DNA from: Legionella sp. MW5194
GTDB taxonomy: Bacteria > Pseudomonadota > Gammaproteobacteria > Legionellales > Legionellaceae
Assembly: GCF_016864235.1 (NCBI RefSeq)
Contig: NZ_CP045732.1
Location: 1,612,001-1,676,000, forward strand
Direction: 5' to 3'
DNA length: 64,000 nucleotides
A program made the translations under genes and the position numbers. The stretch's first letter is position 1. Each line of letters begins with the position of its first letter. Shown here one piece after another: positions 35,442 through 45,136 of this stretch. The notes beneath the pieces were generated by a model. The model saw nothing but the letters and a program-made list of their open reading frames with translations, made no database searches and had not been told where the DNA came from.

Positions 35442-36056
35442 TTAACTGTTGCCTTTCAAGGTATCCTGTTTAAACTTAATTTGCAATTGTGGAGGCAACT
35501 GTTTAATCACAAATTGCGGAGCAGCATCCAGGCTACCTTCGGAAGGTACAAAACCATAATGGTTGGGGCACATGTAATTGATTTTTCCTTCCTGGCTGAC
35601 TTTGTAAAATACATAACGGTAATCGCAATAATCCATCTTTTTAAAGGTGGCTACCTGCAAAATGGGGGTATTGGGCATCCGATCACTTAAAAAGTGAGCA
35701 TTGACCCAGATGTTAACCAATAATAACAGGGCACCGGTTACAAAGCAGGCAAAAAACAGACTGCTAGCGTAGCGCAAAATTTTTCTGGCGCTGTCTTTAA
35801 TGGAGGCGGCGACCAGATAAATGGATGAAACGAGTAAAACCAGCAGATTGATTGTGTAAATGGTGGCTTGTTTGTAATCAAAATAGCTGCCAAGAATTTC
35901 TCCCCTTGCTGTCTGATAATGCAGAATTGTAGCAATCAGACTTAGCCACAAGGCTGCAAGAAGCGAATTACGGTGTTGAGTCGTTAAACCGATGACTAAA
36001 AGCATCAGCGTAAAAAAAGGAAAAATGAACTGCAAATAATCACTAAAGTAGTACAT
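35442..36056 (-). CDS. lssZ: LssZ-like membrane protein of the type I secretion locus
   Basis: 204-residue membrane protein with about four hydrophobic segments (FIFPFFTLMLLVIGLTT, LLAALWLSLIATILHY, TINLLVLLVSSIYLVAASI, FFACFVTGALLLLVNIWV) and a C-terminal periplasmic-looking domain with several aromatic residues and two cysteines (MDYCDYRYVF, NYMCPNHYGF). No enzymatic motif. I match it to Legionella LssZ by size, layout and its place next to the LssY-like gene; its biochemical role is not established. Confidence 0.65.
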   Translation of the reverse strand: MYYFSDYLQFIFPFFTLMLLVIGLTTQHRNSLLAALWLSLIATILHYQTARGEILGSYFDYKQATIYTINLLVLLVSSIYLVAASIKDSARKILRYASSLFFACFVTGALLLLVNIWVNAHFLSDRMPNTPILQVATFKKMDYCDYRYVFYKVSQEGKINYMCPNHYGFVPSEGSLDAAPQFVIKQLPPQLQIKFKQDTLKGNS

Positions 36057-36158
36057 GTGCCCAGCCCTTTGTAATTAAATTGAAGTAGCAACTAGTGTAT
36101 CGTAACGGGCGGATGTTGTCGTTAGTAAATCCCGGAAATTAACGGCTGTTTTCTGAGA

Positions 36159-38282
36159 TTAATAACTGGCTTGGAAACTTAGGAAGTCATTGGTTACAGC
36201 CGGCGACAGGGAGTGTTCATAATAAGGTATCACTGTGAAATTAAAAAGCTCACTTGGTGCGAGTTCCTTGATGAGCAACAACGTGGGTTCGACATCGATA
36301 AGCAACTTTTTCGATGGATTCACCGGCAGGGCCACTTCCCGCTGCAGGTATTGGGATAAGGCCATACGAACATAGTAAAGTGCCGGGTGATGGGATGTTT
36401 TAGTTTCGGTGGACATCAACTTTTTAGAGAGTGCTTTGGAATGGACGCTGCCAACCCAGATGGGCTGACGGTAGTGTTTTAAATGGTAATTGGAACGCCA
36501 TAGCCGCAACACAAGGCTGGGACTGCCGTCTTTGGGATCGTAGGTCATGATCAGGACGGGTTTTCTGTTCTGGTATAACTGCGCCATCAAGGGCATTTCT
36601 GCATAAGAGGAATGCCCATTTAATCGCTTAAGCAGGGAGCGGTAAAGCGATTCATTTTGTTTACGCCAGCCAAAGGCGCTCAGCGACGATTCTATGCGGC
36701 TTACGGTCCCTGCGTACTGCAGGTTAAAGTAGCTGACTGGATGCCCAAGCCGGTTCACGCGATAAATCGGTAGAAGGGGTTTGGATTGATTCCACCAGAG
36801 CTGATCTGTGAAAACATATTGCGCGAAATAGGGTTGATGGCCCCGCAGCTCCTGATTGTAATTCATTAAGCCGCTTAAAGCGGAGGCAACGAGTAGCAGG
36901 AAGGCTAAACTGGAGGCCAAGTGAGATGAATAGGCAACCGATGCGGGATTACGACGATAAAACAACCAATGCAGCACGCTTAGGCTAAGTCCTGCAAGGT
37001 ATGCCCCGAGGATGTCGGTAAACCAATGATCACCAAGGTATAAATTAGCAAAACCGGCGACGAGCAAGGCCAGATTAAAAATTAAATTGATCGTGGGTTT
37101 GATGCGACTATTGCCATACTGGCCAATGTAATACAGGAGCGCAGAAAAAATGGCTGTGGCATAAGTTAACTGAACAGCTGGGTAAGAGTGGCCCGGCTTC
37201 ACTTCCAGCAATCCGCTGGGCCGTTGGCTAGGAATAAGCCAATGGGTCAGTAACAGCAATACCGTGGTACTGAACAGCAGGCTTGCAAAGAAAGCCAGCG
37301 TGCGCCAGTCGCGGTAATAAGCGGTGATGAAAACAATGGACACCGTCAGGGTGATTAGCGTGAGGGGACTGCATAGCTGGGCTGAGACGATAAAAAAACT
37401 GTCGAACGATGCCGTTCTTATGCTTTGTAAAAGCAAATGAACCGGTTGATTGACGCCCGTGACCCAGCCATGATGCAGCGCCAGACTGGTAACCATGCAG
37501 AAGCTTAAAAAACAAACAATAAACAACAGAACCAGGCCGGCCGTCGCGTAGTGATTGGTTTCTTCGGCAGGGGTAATGAATTGAAAAAAACGGGCTAAAT
37601 GGGGATGACAGGCAGACCAGGCCCAAAAATCATGAAGGTGGGTTTTAAGAAAGCGATTTAAACGAATGATCAACCATTTCACCAGCACACTGGCCAGCCA
37701 GATAACCCCAAGCACTATCAATACAAAGACAAACAGTTTGGTCGCGCTTTCTGGTGCCAGTTCATTGCTAGCCGCCCCAATCAGAATGCCAGGAAGCACA
37801 TACAAAATAGACCAGGCAATGGCCGAAATGACATTGGCAATGTAAAAACGCAGATGACTCATGTGCATCATCCCGGCAATAACCGGGATTATCGAGCGTA
37901 GTGGGCCTACAAATCGACCAATCAAAACACTTTTGCCGCCATGGCGGGTAAAGAAATCCTTGCCGTAGGTCAACCACTGGGGGTAGCGGCTGAAAGGCCA
38001 GATGGTGCCAAGTTTATCGCTGAAGGTGTAACCGAGCATGTAGCTGGCGCTATCGCCAGCCACCGCCCCAAGCATGGCTGCCAGCAGGGTTAAATCAATG
38101 CGCATCACTCCAGAGCCCGCGAGGATGCCGATCGCTGTCATGGTCACTGAACCCGGGATGACGCTGCCGATAATGGCTAACGATTCGGTAAATGAAATCA
38201 AAAATGTAAAAATCAAAGCCCAGTGCGGATGTGCATGGAGCCAGGCGGTAACCGGTTGAATGTACTCAGCAAATAAAGTCAT
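36159..38282 (-). CDS. lssY: LssY-like fusion: DedA domain, PAP2-like domain, LssY C-terminal domain
   Basis: 707-residue polytopic membrane protein. Residues 1-200 are DedA/SNARE-associated ([39 protein letters not shown]). Residues about 240-430 are PAP2-like: RP is kept in IPSQRPSG and H-x3-D in [10 protein letters not shown], but the PSGH motif reads SYPAVQ, so the central catalytic histidine appears lost. The C-terminal part from about 490 is soluble ([20 protein letters not shown]) and fits the LssY_C domain. Member of the lss gene set near lssZ; likely handles membrane lipids, but no substrate is shown. Confidence 0.82.
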   Translation of the reverse strand: MTLFAEYIQPVTAWLHAHPHWALIFTFLISFTESLAIIGSVIPGSVTMTAIGILAGSGVMRIDLTLLAAMLGAVAGDSASYMLGYTFSDKLGTIWPFSRYPQWLTYGKDFFTRHGGKSVLIGRFVGPLRSIIPVIAGMMHMSHLRFYIANVISAIAWSILYVLPGILIGAASNELAPESATKLFVFVLIVLGVIWLASVLVKWLIIRLNRFLKTHLHDFWAWSACHPHLARFFQFITPAEETNHYATAGLVLLFIVCFLSFCMVTSLALHHGWVTGVNQPVHLLLQSIRTASFDSFFIVSAQLCSPLTLITLTVSIVFITAYYRDWRTLAFFASLLFSTTVLLLLTHWLIPSQRPSGLLEVKPGHSYPAVQLTYATAIFSALLYYIGQYGNSRIKPTINLIFNLALLVAGFANLYLGDHWFTDILGAYLAGLSLSVLHWLFYRRNPASVAYSSHLASSLAFLLLVASALSGLMNYNQELRGHQPYFAQYVFTDQLWWNQSKPLLPIYRVNRLGHPVSYFNLQYAGTVSRIESSLSAFGWRKQNESLYRSLLKRLNGHSSYAEMPLMAQLYQNRKPVLIMTYDPKDGSPSLVLRLWRSNYHLKHYRQPIWVGSVHSKALSKKLMSTETKTSHHPALYYVRMALSQYLQREVALPVNPSKKLLIDVEPTLLLIKELAPSELFNFTVIPYYEHSLSPAVTNDFLSFQASY

Positions 38283-38893
38283 AGTCCGTGCTTTTCAAAT
38301 TGCCTGAGAAAAAGGTGTTTAAATTTCTCGGCGGTCTCAGCGACCGTGGGATAAATAGAATAATCGCTTATCTGGGCCATTTCCAATTGGGAAAAACCAC
38401 AGGGGTTAATGGCCTTAAACGGCGAGAGATCCATCGCGACATTCAAAGCAATCCCATGATAAGTGCAGCCATTTTTAACTCTTAAGCCAATGGATGCAAT
38501 TTTTTTATTATCGACATACACACCCGGGGCGCCGCATCGGGTTTCCGCTGAAATACCGTATTCCTGCAATACGGCAATAAGTAGTGTTTCAAGGTGGCAC
38601 ACCAGCGAACGGATACCCAGATTACGGCGGCGGATATCCATCAGCACGTAGGCTACCAGTTGCCCAGGGCCATGATAAGTTACCTGGCCGCCGCGGTCCG
38701 ATTGGACAATGGGAATGGCATTACGGTTAAGGACATGTTCCGCTTTACCAGCCTGTCCCTGGGTATAAACAGGGGGATGCTCCAGCAGCCACAGTTCATC
38801 CGCTGTGGCGTCATTGCGCGAAAGCGTAAACTGTTTCATCTGTTGCCATGTTTCAAGATAGGGTTGTTGACCAAGGTAGCGGCTAATGATCAT
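38279..38893 (-). CDS. lipB: Octanoyl-[acyl-carrier-protein]:protein octanoyltransferase
   Basis: Transfers octanoate from ACP to lipoyl domains, the first step of lipoate synthesis. 204 residues. The conserved [20 protein letters not shown], the lysine in [13 protein letters not shown] and the catalytic cysteine in INPCG are present. It begins directly after the ybeD stop and overlaps the lssY start by four bases, so it may be co-transcribed with the lss genes downstream. lipA is not in the window. Confidence 0.95.
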   Translation of the reverse strand: MIISRYLGQQPYLETWQQMKQFTLSRNDATADELWLLEHPPVYTQGQAGKAEHVLNRNAIPIVQSDRGGQVTYHGPGQLVAYVLMDIRRRNLGIRSLVCHLETLLIAVLQEYGISAETRCGAPGVYVDNKKIASIGLRVKNGCTYHGIALNVAMDLSPFKAINPCGFSQLEMAQISDYSIYPTVAETAEKFKHLFLRQFEKHGL

Positions 38894-39160
38894 TTAAAGC
38901 ACCATTTTTATGGAAGGGTGGCTGCTTAATTCCTGATAGAGCGCATCCAGTGAGGCTTGATCAAGCACATACACCGTGGCGGTAATGGACAAATAATTTC
39001 CCTCTTTGCTGTCCTTGCACACAATCGCCTGTTCTTGCGTGTCGGGGAAATGGCGGGTGACGATGGTGGTGATTTCCTCGCTGAAATTCAGTGAATTCAA
39101 ACCAATAATTTTAATCGGAAATTGACAGGGGAACTGCATGAAGGTTTTTTTGTCAGTCAT
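38894..39160 (-). CDS. ybeD: YbeD/DUF493 family protein
   Basis: 88-residue protein with a ferredoxin-like/ACT-like layout (FPCQFPIKIIGLNS, then ITATVYVLDQASLDALYQEL). The family is regularly found before lipB in gammaproteobacteria and has no settled function. It overlaps the dat gene by eight bases and abuts lipB, so dacA-dat-ybeD-lipB looks like one operon in the order dacA, (dat), ybeD, lipB. Confidence 0.92.
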   Translation of the reverse strand: MTDKKTFMQFPCQFPIKIIGLNSLNFSEEITTIVTRHFPDTQEQAIVCKDSKEGNYLSITATVYVLDQASLDALYQELSSHPSIKMVL

Positions 39161-40004
39161 AAGTTTTTCCAGTCAGTTGGTGATAGCGCTCGTGGAGATG
39201 CCGCCAGCAGGGGCCGCCTACTCCCTCTCCTATTACTGTCTCATCGATGCGGGTAACAGGATAAAGTTCTTTGGTAGTACTGGTTATCCAGACCTCCCGG
39301 GCATTGAGAACGGTTTGCACCGGCAAGGGCTCTTCGCTGAAGGCGAAATCCGTTTTACTGAGTAAGTCCAGGCAGATTTCACGGGTGATGCCAGGCAGGC
39401 AATACTGATTGAGGGGCGGTGTTTTGACCTGCCCATTGTGATCAACAATAAACAGATTGCTGGCGCTTCCTTCAGTAACGAAGCCATCGCGGACCAACAG
39501 GGCGGTATGACAACCCTGAGACACGGCATCGTCATTCACCAGAATATTGCCAAGCAGCGACGTGGTTTTTATATCGCAGCGTTGCCAGCGGATATCCTCC
39601 ACCAGTTTTGCCCTCAGGCCTTTCTGTTGCTCTACGAACCCAGGATAAGGCGTGTGAAGGGTAAAGGCAATGACACTCGGGGCAAGCCCGACAGGGATAT
39701 CGTGCTTACGCACCCCCTGGTTGCCACGGGTAATTTGTAAATAGAGCTGCAGATCGCCGCCGCCATTTTGGCGGATGAGCTCCTGGAAAAGGGCGTGCCA
39801 GTCGCAGGGTGGATTGGGAATGCGGGCCTTGGCAAGGCTTGATTCAAGACGCAGCAAGTGTTTTTCCAGCGCAAAAGGTTGGCTGCCATAAACAGGAATG
39901 ACTTCGTAAACGGCATCCCCAAACAGGAAGCCGCGGTCAAACACCGAAATGCTGGCCTCATGCGCGTGGCAATATTGGCCATTAACATACACTACGCCCG
40001 ACAT
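39153..40004 (-). CDS. dat: Class IV aminotransferase, D-amino-acid (D-alanine) transaminase-like
   Basis: PLP fold-type IV enzyme, 283 residues. FDRGFLFGDAVYEVIPVY at the N-terminus, the PLP lysine in IKTTSLLGNILVND and the glutamate in TEGSASNLFIV are diagnostic. It supplies D-amino acids or, alternatively, acts on branched-chain amino acids; the neighbourhood with dacA (D-Ala-D-Ala carboxypeptidase) favours the D-amino-acid role. Starts nine bases after dacA ends. Confidence 0.85.
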   Translation of the reverse strand: MSGVVYVNGQYCHAHEASISVFDRGFLFGDAVYEVIPVYGSQPFALEKHLLRLESSLAKARIPNPPCDWHALFQELIRQNGGGDLQLYLQITRGNQGVRKHDIPVGLAPSVIAFTLHTPYPGFVEQQKGLRAKLVEDIRWQRCDIKTTSLLGNILVNDDAVSQGCHTALLVRDGFVTEGSASNLFIVDHNGQVKTPPLNQYCLPGITREICLDLLSKTDFAFSEEPLPVQTVLNAREVWITSTTKELYPVTRIDETVIGEGVGGPCWRHLHERYHQLTGKTYD

Positions 40005-40013
40005 GGTGGAATC

Positions 40014-41219
40014 CTAGCCGAACCAGCGTTTGAACGCCAGGCGAACGGAATCTTTGCTGCGCTTGAAGAAACCGCCGGATTCAACGGAATTTAACGCGTA
40101 CAGGGGATGCGTATCAATGACCTTGTCGTCAAACTTGATAATCATTTCCCCGATTTTGTCGCCTTTTTTAACCGGGGCAATCAGGGTGGAAGGGACTTTG
40201 GTCGTAATACTTAAGCGCTGATACTGACCGTTGGGGATGGTAACAAATTTGTTTTGCAATACCCCGATTGCCAGGGTGTTGTCTTCCCCTTTGTAAACAG
40301 GCATTTCCGTAATGCTTTTCCCGGCTTTGTACAATTCGTGGGTTTCAAAGAAACGGAAGCCGTAATTCAACAGGCGCTCGCTGTCGTCAGCCCGCACGGA
40401 ATCATTCGGCGCGCCAAGCACCACTGACAGCAGACGCATGCTGTCGCGTTTAGCGGAAGCCACGAGGCAGAAACCGGCATCATTGGTGTGACCGGTTTTC
40501 AGGCCGTCAACCTGGCTGTCGCGCCATAACAGGCGGTTGCGGTTAGGTTGGCGAATGCCATTGTAGGTATACCATTTTTGCTTATACCAGTGGTAATACT
40601 GGGGAAAGTCATTGATCAGGGCACGGCCTAAAATCGCCAGGTCCTTCGCGGTAGTGTACAGACGCTCGTCAGGCAGGCCAGTACTGTCAGTAAAGTGGCT
40701 GTCTTTCATGCCCAGATTTTGCGCCTGCTGGTTCATGATGTCCGCAAACCCAGGCTCGCTGCCGCCGAGGTGTTCGGCCATGGCAACACAGGCATCGTTA
40801 CCGGAATCAACAATGATCCCTTTTAATAAATCTTCAATGGCTACCTGTTGCCCCTCCTTCACAAACATGCGTGAACCGGCCGTTTTCCAGGCATCACGAC
40901 TAATCCGCACATTGTCAGTCAGGTGGATCTGGCCATTATTTAAGGCATTGGAAATCACATACAGCGTCATCATTTTAGTCAGGCTGGCTGGCGGCAATTT
41001 AAGGTCGCTGTTTTTCTCGGCGATAATTTTACCGCTGTCGACATCGATGAGAATAAAGGCCTTGGCATTCACCAGCGGCGGAGAAGGGGTAATTAAAGGT
41101 TTACTGTTCACCGGCATGGGCTTTGGCGAGGCGGTGGGCAATACGGAATCAGCGTACGTCACCGGAGACAGCAATGAAAGCAGCAGCATCATGCCTAAAT
41201 AAAAACGCATTGGTTTCAT
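40014..41219 (-). CDS. dacA: D-alanyl-D-alanine carboxypeptidase (PBP5/6 type)
   Basis: Periplasmic enzyme anchored by a C-terminal amphipathic helix that trims the terminal D-Ala of peptidoglycan pentapeptides. The three active-site motifs are visible: PPASLTKM (SxxK), DSGNDACVAMAE (SxN) and DGLKTGHTNDAG (KTG). 401 residues with signal peptide MKPMRFYLGMMLLLSLLSPV. I chose the ATG at 41219 over a TTG at 41234. First gene of the dacA-dat-ybeD-lipB run. Confidence 0.94.
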   Translation of the reverse strand: MKPMRFYLGMMLLLSLLSPVTYADSVLPTASPKPMPVNSKPLITPSPPLVNAKAFILIDVDSGKIIAEKNSDLKLPPASLTKMMTLYVISNALNNGQIHLTDNVRISRDAWKTAGSRMFVKEGQQVAIEDLLKGIIVDSGNDACVAMAEHLGGSEPGFADIMNQQAQNLGMKDSHFTDSTGLPDERLYTTAKDLAILGRALINDFPQYYHWYKQKWYTYNGIRQPNRNRLLWRDSQVDGLKTGHTNDAGFCLVASAKRDSMRLLSVVLGAPNDSVRADDSERLLNYGFRFFETHELYKAGKSITEMPVYKGEDNTLAIGVLQNKFVTIPNGQYQRLSITTKVPSTLIAPVKKGDKIGEMIIKFDDKVIDTHPLYALNSVESGGFFKRSKDSVRLAFKRWFG

Positions 41220-41353
41220 GTTTATTATTCTCAATATTACAAAATCGCTAATCTTAACATGCCTGTTTAAGCAACCAAAGACCTCTGGAGTATTTTAATC
41301 GCGGGCTGCATTGTATATATTAATGCGATTAATAAGAAAAATTAGGTAAGGTC

Positions 41354-42160
41354 ATGCGGTTTTTATGTTTACTTCTGATTCTGGTGTTATGCAGTTGCGC
41401 TCAACCCCCGCAGGTTAATCAGCCAGGCAGTCACTCATCAACCCGGTCAAATCCTCCAAAAAAGCCCTTTAGACCCACACAACAGGACGGTGCTCCCAAA
41501 GGACCGCTGCCCAAGACGTTTCAGAAAGTTAAACCGGCCAATGAGCCTTTAAGCCGTTACGGTAACCCGGATTCCTATGCCGTCAATGGCAGAAAATACG
41601 AAGTGATGCGGTCGGCCACCGGCTATAAAACCCGTGGCATGGCGTCGTGGTATGGCACAAAATTTCATAGCCGCAGGACCTCAAGCGGTGATGATTACGA
41701 CATGTATGCCATGACCGCTGCCCATAAAACCTTGCCTTTGCCGTCCTATGTCCGTGTTAAGAATTTAAGTAATGGGCGCGAAGCGATTGTAAAAGTGAAT
41801 GATCGAGGTCCCTTTCATGCCGATCGGGTGATTGATTTATCCTATGCTGCTGCCACCAAATTAGGCCTGTTGCCTAAAGGAACAGCACCGGTGGAAATTG
41901 AGGCGCTGACTGTCAAATCACCGGCTGGTCAACATGTGGCTTACTATTATGTTCAGGCGGGGGCTTTCAACTCCCAGGACCTGGCCAATGCTCTGCGCGA
42001 GAAGCTCGCTAAACTGACGCCCTCACCCGTCTTTATAGAAAATTATCAGCACCGGTATATCGTCAGAGTCGGGCCGTTTGCGAACAAGGCCATGACCGAA
42101 AGCCTGAAAATGCGCCTTGCTGCCAACGGCGTTAATGGATCGTTTTCCCTGTTGCAATAA
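41354..42160 (+). CDS. rlpA: Septal ring lytic transglycosylase RlpA with SPOR domain
   Basis: Outer-membrane lipoprotein (lipobox LCSC, modified cysteine 15) acting on denuded septal glycan. The double-psi beta-barrel carries GMASWYGTKFHSRRTSSGD and IVKVNDRGPFHADRVIDLS with the catalytic-type aspartate. The C-terminal SPOR domain begins near residue 195 (AYYYVQAGAFNSQDLANAL) and binds glycan lacking stem peptides. AGGTAAGG precedes the ATG. It is transcribed away from dacA, with which it commonly clusters. Confidence 0.94.
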   Translation: MRFLCLLLILVLCSCAQPPQVNQPGSHSSTRSNPPKKPFRPTQQDGAPKGPLPKTFQKVKPANEPLSRYGNPDSYAVNGRKYEVMRSATGYKTRGMASWYGTKFHSRRTSSGDDYDMYAMTAAHKTLPLPSYVRVKNLSNGREAIVKVNDRGPFHADRVIDLSYAAATKLGLLPKGTAPVEIEALTVKSPAGQHVAYYYVQAGAFNSQDLANALREKLAKLTPSPVFIENYQHRYIVRVGPFANKAMTESLKMRLAANGVNGSFSLLQ

Positions 42161-42177
42161 GCAGCGTGCAGCGGTGA

Positions 42178-42897
42178 TTAATGCTGGACCGCGTCAATGA
42201 TGACGCGTGTGCCCCGCATGCCATCGCCAGGGACATCAACAAATTCCTCATTGAGCCAGCGCGCATCTTCGGTGAACATCCTGACACAGCCGTGACTGGC
42301 GCGATAACCCGGCACGGTTTCGCTGCCATGCAACGCATAACCTCGAAAAAAGTGCATGCAGAAAGGCATTTCCGCACCGCCGTTGTTGCCATCCGCCCGT
42401 CTTGGAAAGGCAGTGGAAATGCAATCGATATCCTGTTTGCGGATAATTCGAAACGAACCGGTGGGGGTTGAACACCCGCCGATGACGCCTGAGCAATGAT
42501 CGGTTCCTGAAGAAATAGGGCCCCACCAGAGTAATTCACCATCCTCATCATAAGCCGCCCAGGCCAGTTTATTCTGACTGACGTAGATGGTTTTTTCGCC
42601 ATCTGACTCAATGTAGCGCGGAAAAGGAGAGACATCATAGATTGTCAGACGGTCTAAATTTTTGGGAACGGCAATAATCATACCCGGGCGCAGGTTCACA
42701 TTCATGCGATTGATGCGGCGGACGATGTCTTTGGCTTCAGGATTGGGAAAAAGCCTGCTCCAGCTTTCCCCTGACTTCACCTTGATGCAAAAATAGTCGG
42801 GGTTGGTGCAAAGGGTTTCACCAAATCGCGCTTCAGACCAGATTGGTGATGTCCATGCCAGCAGCATTATTGTTATTAGTACAGGTAATCTCTTCAT
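42178..42897 (-). CDS. L,D-transpeptidase (ErfK/YbiS family), exported
   Basis: 239 residues. Signal peptide MKRLPVLITIMLLAWTSP, a LysM-like glycan-binding region (YFCIKVKSGESWSRLF, MNVNLRPGMIIAVPKNL), then the YkuD catalytic domain ending ALHGSETVPGYRASHGCVRM, with the histidine and catalytic cysteine of the SHGCVR motif. It would make or exchange L,D cross-links or attach proteins to peptidoglycan. I chose the ATG at 42897, with GAGG upstream; an in-frame start at 42933 is less likely. Convergent with rlpA. Confidence 0.9.
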   Translation of the reverse strand: MKRLPVLITIMLLAWTSPIWSEARFGETLCTNPDYFCIKVKSGESWSRLFPNPEAKDIVRRINRMNVNLRPGMIIAVPKNLDRLTIYDVSPFPRYIESDGEKTIYVSQNKLAWAAYDEDGELLWWGPISSGTDHCSGVIGGCSTPTGSFRIIRKQDIDCISTAFPRRADGNNGGAEMPFCMHFFRGYALHGSETVPGYRASHGCVRMFTEDARWLNEEFVDVPGDGMRGTRVIIDAVQH

Positions 42898-42969
42898 AAT
42901 GATCACCTCGATTTGTCTGTGCTTTGATGTCACTTAACGGCAAACAGGTTAAAAACTTTACAAAAACTG

Positions 42970-43371
42970 CTAAAAATCGGGGTTGTCTTTTTTTATCTGT
43001 TGCCAGGCCCCATGGATTTCAGCCAGCAACAGATTGCTTTGCGTCAGTAATTCAACGCTGTTATCAATGTTGGCTTTTAACAGAATCTGTTGCACATAGT
43101 CATATAATTTGTCGAGATTACTCGCCAGTTCCCCGCCTTTTTCGTGATTAAGACTGGTTTTAAGGCCCTCAATGATGCTGATCGCTTTGCCGATGTGCTC
43201 ACCTTTTTCACTGATTTGATTGCGCTGAATATTTCCCTGGGCGGTGGCGATGTGCGAGCGTGCCCCCTGCAGGAGTAAATCAATCAGTTGATGCGGCGAA
43301 GCCGATTCAATGCGGGTCTGCAACTCAATGGATTTGTATTGATTAACTGCTTCAGTGTATGGATTTTTCAT
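42970..43371 (-). CDS. fliS: Flagellin export chaperone
   Basis: Small helical chaperone that holds flagellin unfolded in the cytoplasm before export. 133 residues; the family start NPYTEAVNQYKSIELQTRIE and SASPHQLIDLLLQGARSHIA are clear. It follows fliD by nine bases and closes the flaA-flaG-fliD-fliS block. Confidence 0.95.
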   Translation of the reverse strand: MKNPYTEAVNQYKSIELQTRIESASPHQLIDLLLQGARSHIATAQGNIQRNQISEKGEHIGKAISIIEGLKTSLNHEKGGELASNLDKLYDYVQQILLKANIDNSVELLTQSNLLLAEIHGAWQQIKKDNPDF

Positions 43372-43380
43372 TATGCTTCC

Positions 43381-45048
43381 CTACGAATTTATTTTTGGTA
43401 AGTTAGCCAGTTGCTGCGTTAAAAACGCACTGGTGTCCTGTAATGACGCAAGCAGGACATCCAGACGGGTAAATTGCGCCGTATACCGAGCTCTCAGGCT
43501 GGTCATGTGGGTATCCAAACGCAAACGCTGGTTGTCCAGATCCTTTAAATTATCGTTTAATTGCTTGGTTCGGTTGGCCAAATCGCCCTTGTCGCCTAAA
43601 TAATCGGTCACCAGGTTATTGAGTTGAGCGGCTATGCCGTCACTGACAACGACATTGCCTCGATCCCCTGTACTGCCGCCGATGACTTGAACGGAGAGAT
43701 TTTTTAATGCCCCGCTGCCCTTGAGCGTCAGGCCATCGCTGGAGGTGGCAGATAAACCGCCAATGGTACCGGCTAAGGTAACCCCGGCGGTAAAGCTGCT
43801 GATGTTAACGGCGTAGCTGCCTGCTTTGACATCGGCACCGACTGATTTAATACGGATATTGCTGTCAGAAGCCACGGCAGTTTTAGCAAAAAGATGGCCT
43901 ATGGCATCATAATGATCATTGACCGCCGCATCAAAATCGGCGGTGTTTAGGGCCAATAAGCCCTTTGCATCGGTTTTAATACCAATGTCTGCCAACGAAT
44001 TGATTGCGTTGTCGCCGGTGTCAATCGGCTGGCTTAAAATTTTGCTGATGTTTAATTTGAGGTTTCGTGTGCTGGAGTCGCCCTGGAGAAGACCGCCTTT
44101 CTTGGTCTCCTTGTTGTATCCGGTCAAATTGTTCAGCGTCGTCATGGCCTCGTTAAACTGTTTGATAAACTCATTCACAAAACCGGTGAGCTGTGACTTG
44201 TTGTTTTCAATGGTCAGCGAGTAGGTGGTGCCTAAATCGGCTTTTCTCAAGTCGATTGTCACGCCGGCTAAGGCATCTTTGTATTGATTGGTGCTCTGCG
44301 TCAGTGTCAGGCCATTGATTTTAATTTCACTGTCCCGGGCGGCGGCGGTTTCCTGAAGGTTGGTAATGCCGGCCGTTGGATCATAAGCTAATGCGGACAG
44401 GCCGGCGCCATTGGTGTTATTGCCGTCGGCGTCATTCACTGAAATTTTCATGGCCAGGTTTTTACCGGTATCCGGGCTGCTTAAGGTCAAGCGTGCCCCC
44501 TGTGAATCCTGAACGATCGCGGCTTTAACGCCGGAGCCGTTGGCGTTGATGGCGTCGCGGATAGCCTGCAGGGTGTTTTGACCCGGAGCGATAGTGATAG
44601 TGACCGATTGTTTGTCGGGATTGGCCGTAAAAGTGGATAAATCATTGCTGTAAGTACCAAAATCAATGGTGATGCTGCCGTTACCGACCACCGTATTGGC
44701 GGAGGCAACGGGAGAAGACGCCAGACTCTGGCGGCTGGCCAAGTAGCGAACTTCGACATCATAGATGCCCGGGACCGCTTCTGTGCTCGCGCTGGCTGAA
44801 AACAGGTTGGGATCACTGACTGTACTCTTCATGGCATAAAATTGTTGTAAGTCGCTGAGCTTCACCATCGCTGCTTGCAATTTTGCCAGGCTGCCCTTGA
44901 TCTGCCCCACGGCAGACAATTTCGTCGTGTAGCTTGCTTCAAGCTTATCGAGACGGGATTTTGCCGGCGTGATGTCGGCAGCAACCAGGGCATCGACAAT
45001 GGCTTTGATGTCGAGACTGGAACCGCCGGTTGGAGAGATACTGGCCAC
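43381..45048 (-). CDS. fliD: Flagellar filament capping protein (hook-associated protein 2)
   Basis: Secreted cap that folds flagellin at the filament tip. 555 residues. N-terminal ISPTGGSSLDIKAIVDALV and the C-terminal coiled segment (NLKDLDNQRLRLDTHMTSLR) ending QDTSAFLTQQLANLPKINS are typical; the middle is Asp/Asn/Gly-rich and variable. I place the start at GTG 45048, with AAGGA seven bases before it; the TTG at 45054 would lie almost on the ribosome site. Followed by fliS. Confidence 0.94.
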   Translation of the reverse strand: MASISPTGGSSLDIKAIVDALVAADITPAKSRLDKLEASYTTKLSAVGQIKGSLAKLQAAMVKLSDLQQFYAMKSTVSDPNLFSASASTEAVPGIYDVEVRYLASRQSLASSPVASANTVVGNGSITIDFGTYSNDLSTFTANPDKQSVTITIAPGQNTLQAIRDAINANGSGVKAAIVQDSQGARLTLSSPDTGKNLAMKISVNDADGNNTNGAGLSALAYDPTAGITNLQETAAARDSEIKINGLTLTQSTNQYKDALAGVTIDLRKADLGTTYSLTIENNKSQLTGFVNEFIKQFNEAMTTLNNLTGYNKETKKGGLLQGDSSTRNLKLNISKILSQPIDTGDNAINSLADIGIKTDAKGLLALNTADFDAAVNDHYDAIGHLFAKTAVASDSNIRIKSVGADVKAGSYAVNISSFTAGVTLAGTIGGLSATSSDGLTLKGSGALKNLSVQVIGGSTGDRGNVVVSDGIAAQLNNLVTDYLGDKGDLANRTKQLNDNLKDLDNQRLRLDTHMTSLRARYTAQFTRLDVLLASLQDTSAFLTQQLANLPKINS

Positions 45049-45091
45049 AATCAATTCCTTATTAAAGAGGTCCCTTCATGAGACGTTACTG

Positions 45092-45127
45092 TAAAAAATA
45101 ATTGCAAGAAGGATACCAACTTGCAAT
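45092..45127 (-). terminator. Rho-independent terminator between flaG and fliD
   Basis: On the minus strand ATTGCAAG and CTTGCAAT (45127-45120 and 45108-45101) form an eight-base stem with an 11-base loop, followed by a TATTTTTTA run. It lies ten bases after the flaG stop, so fliD likely has its own promoter or depends on read-through. Confidence 0.6.
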
Positions 45128-45136
45128 TTTCTGATG

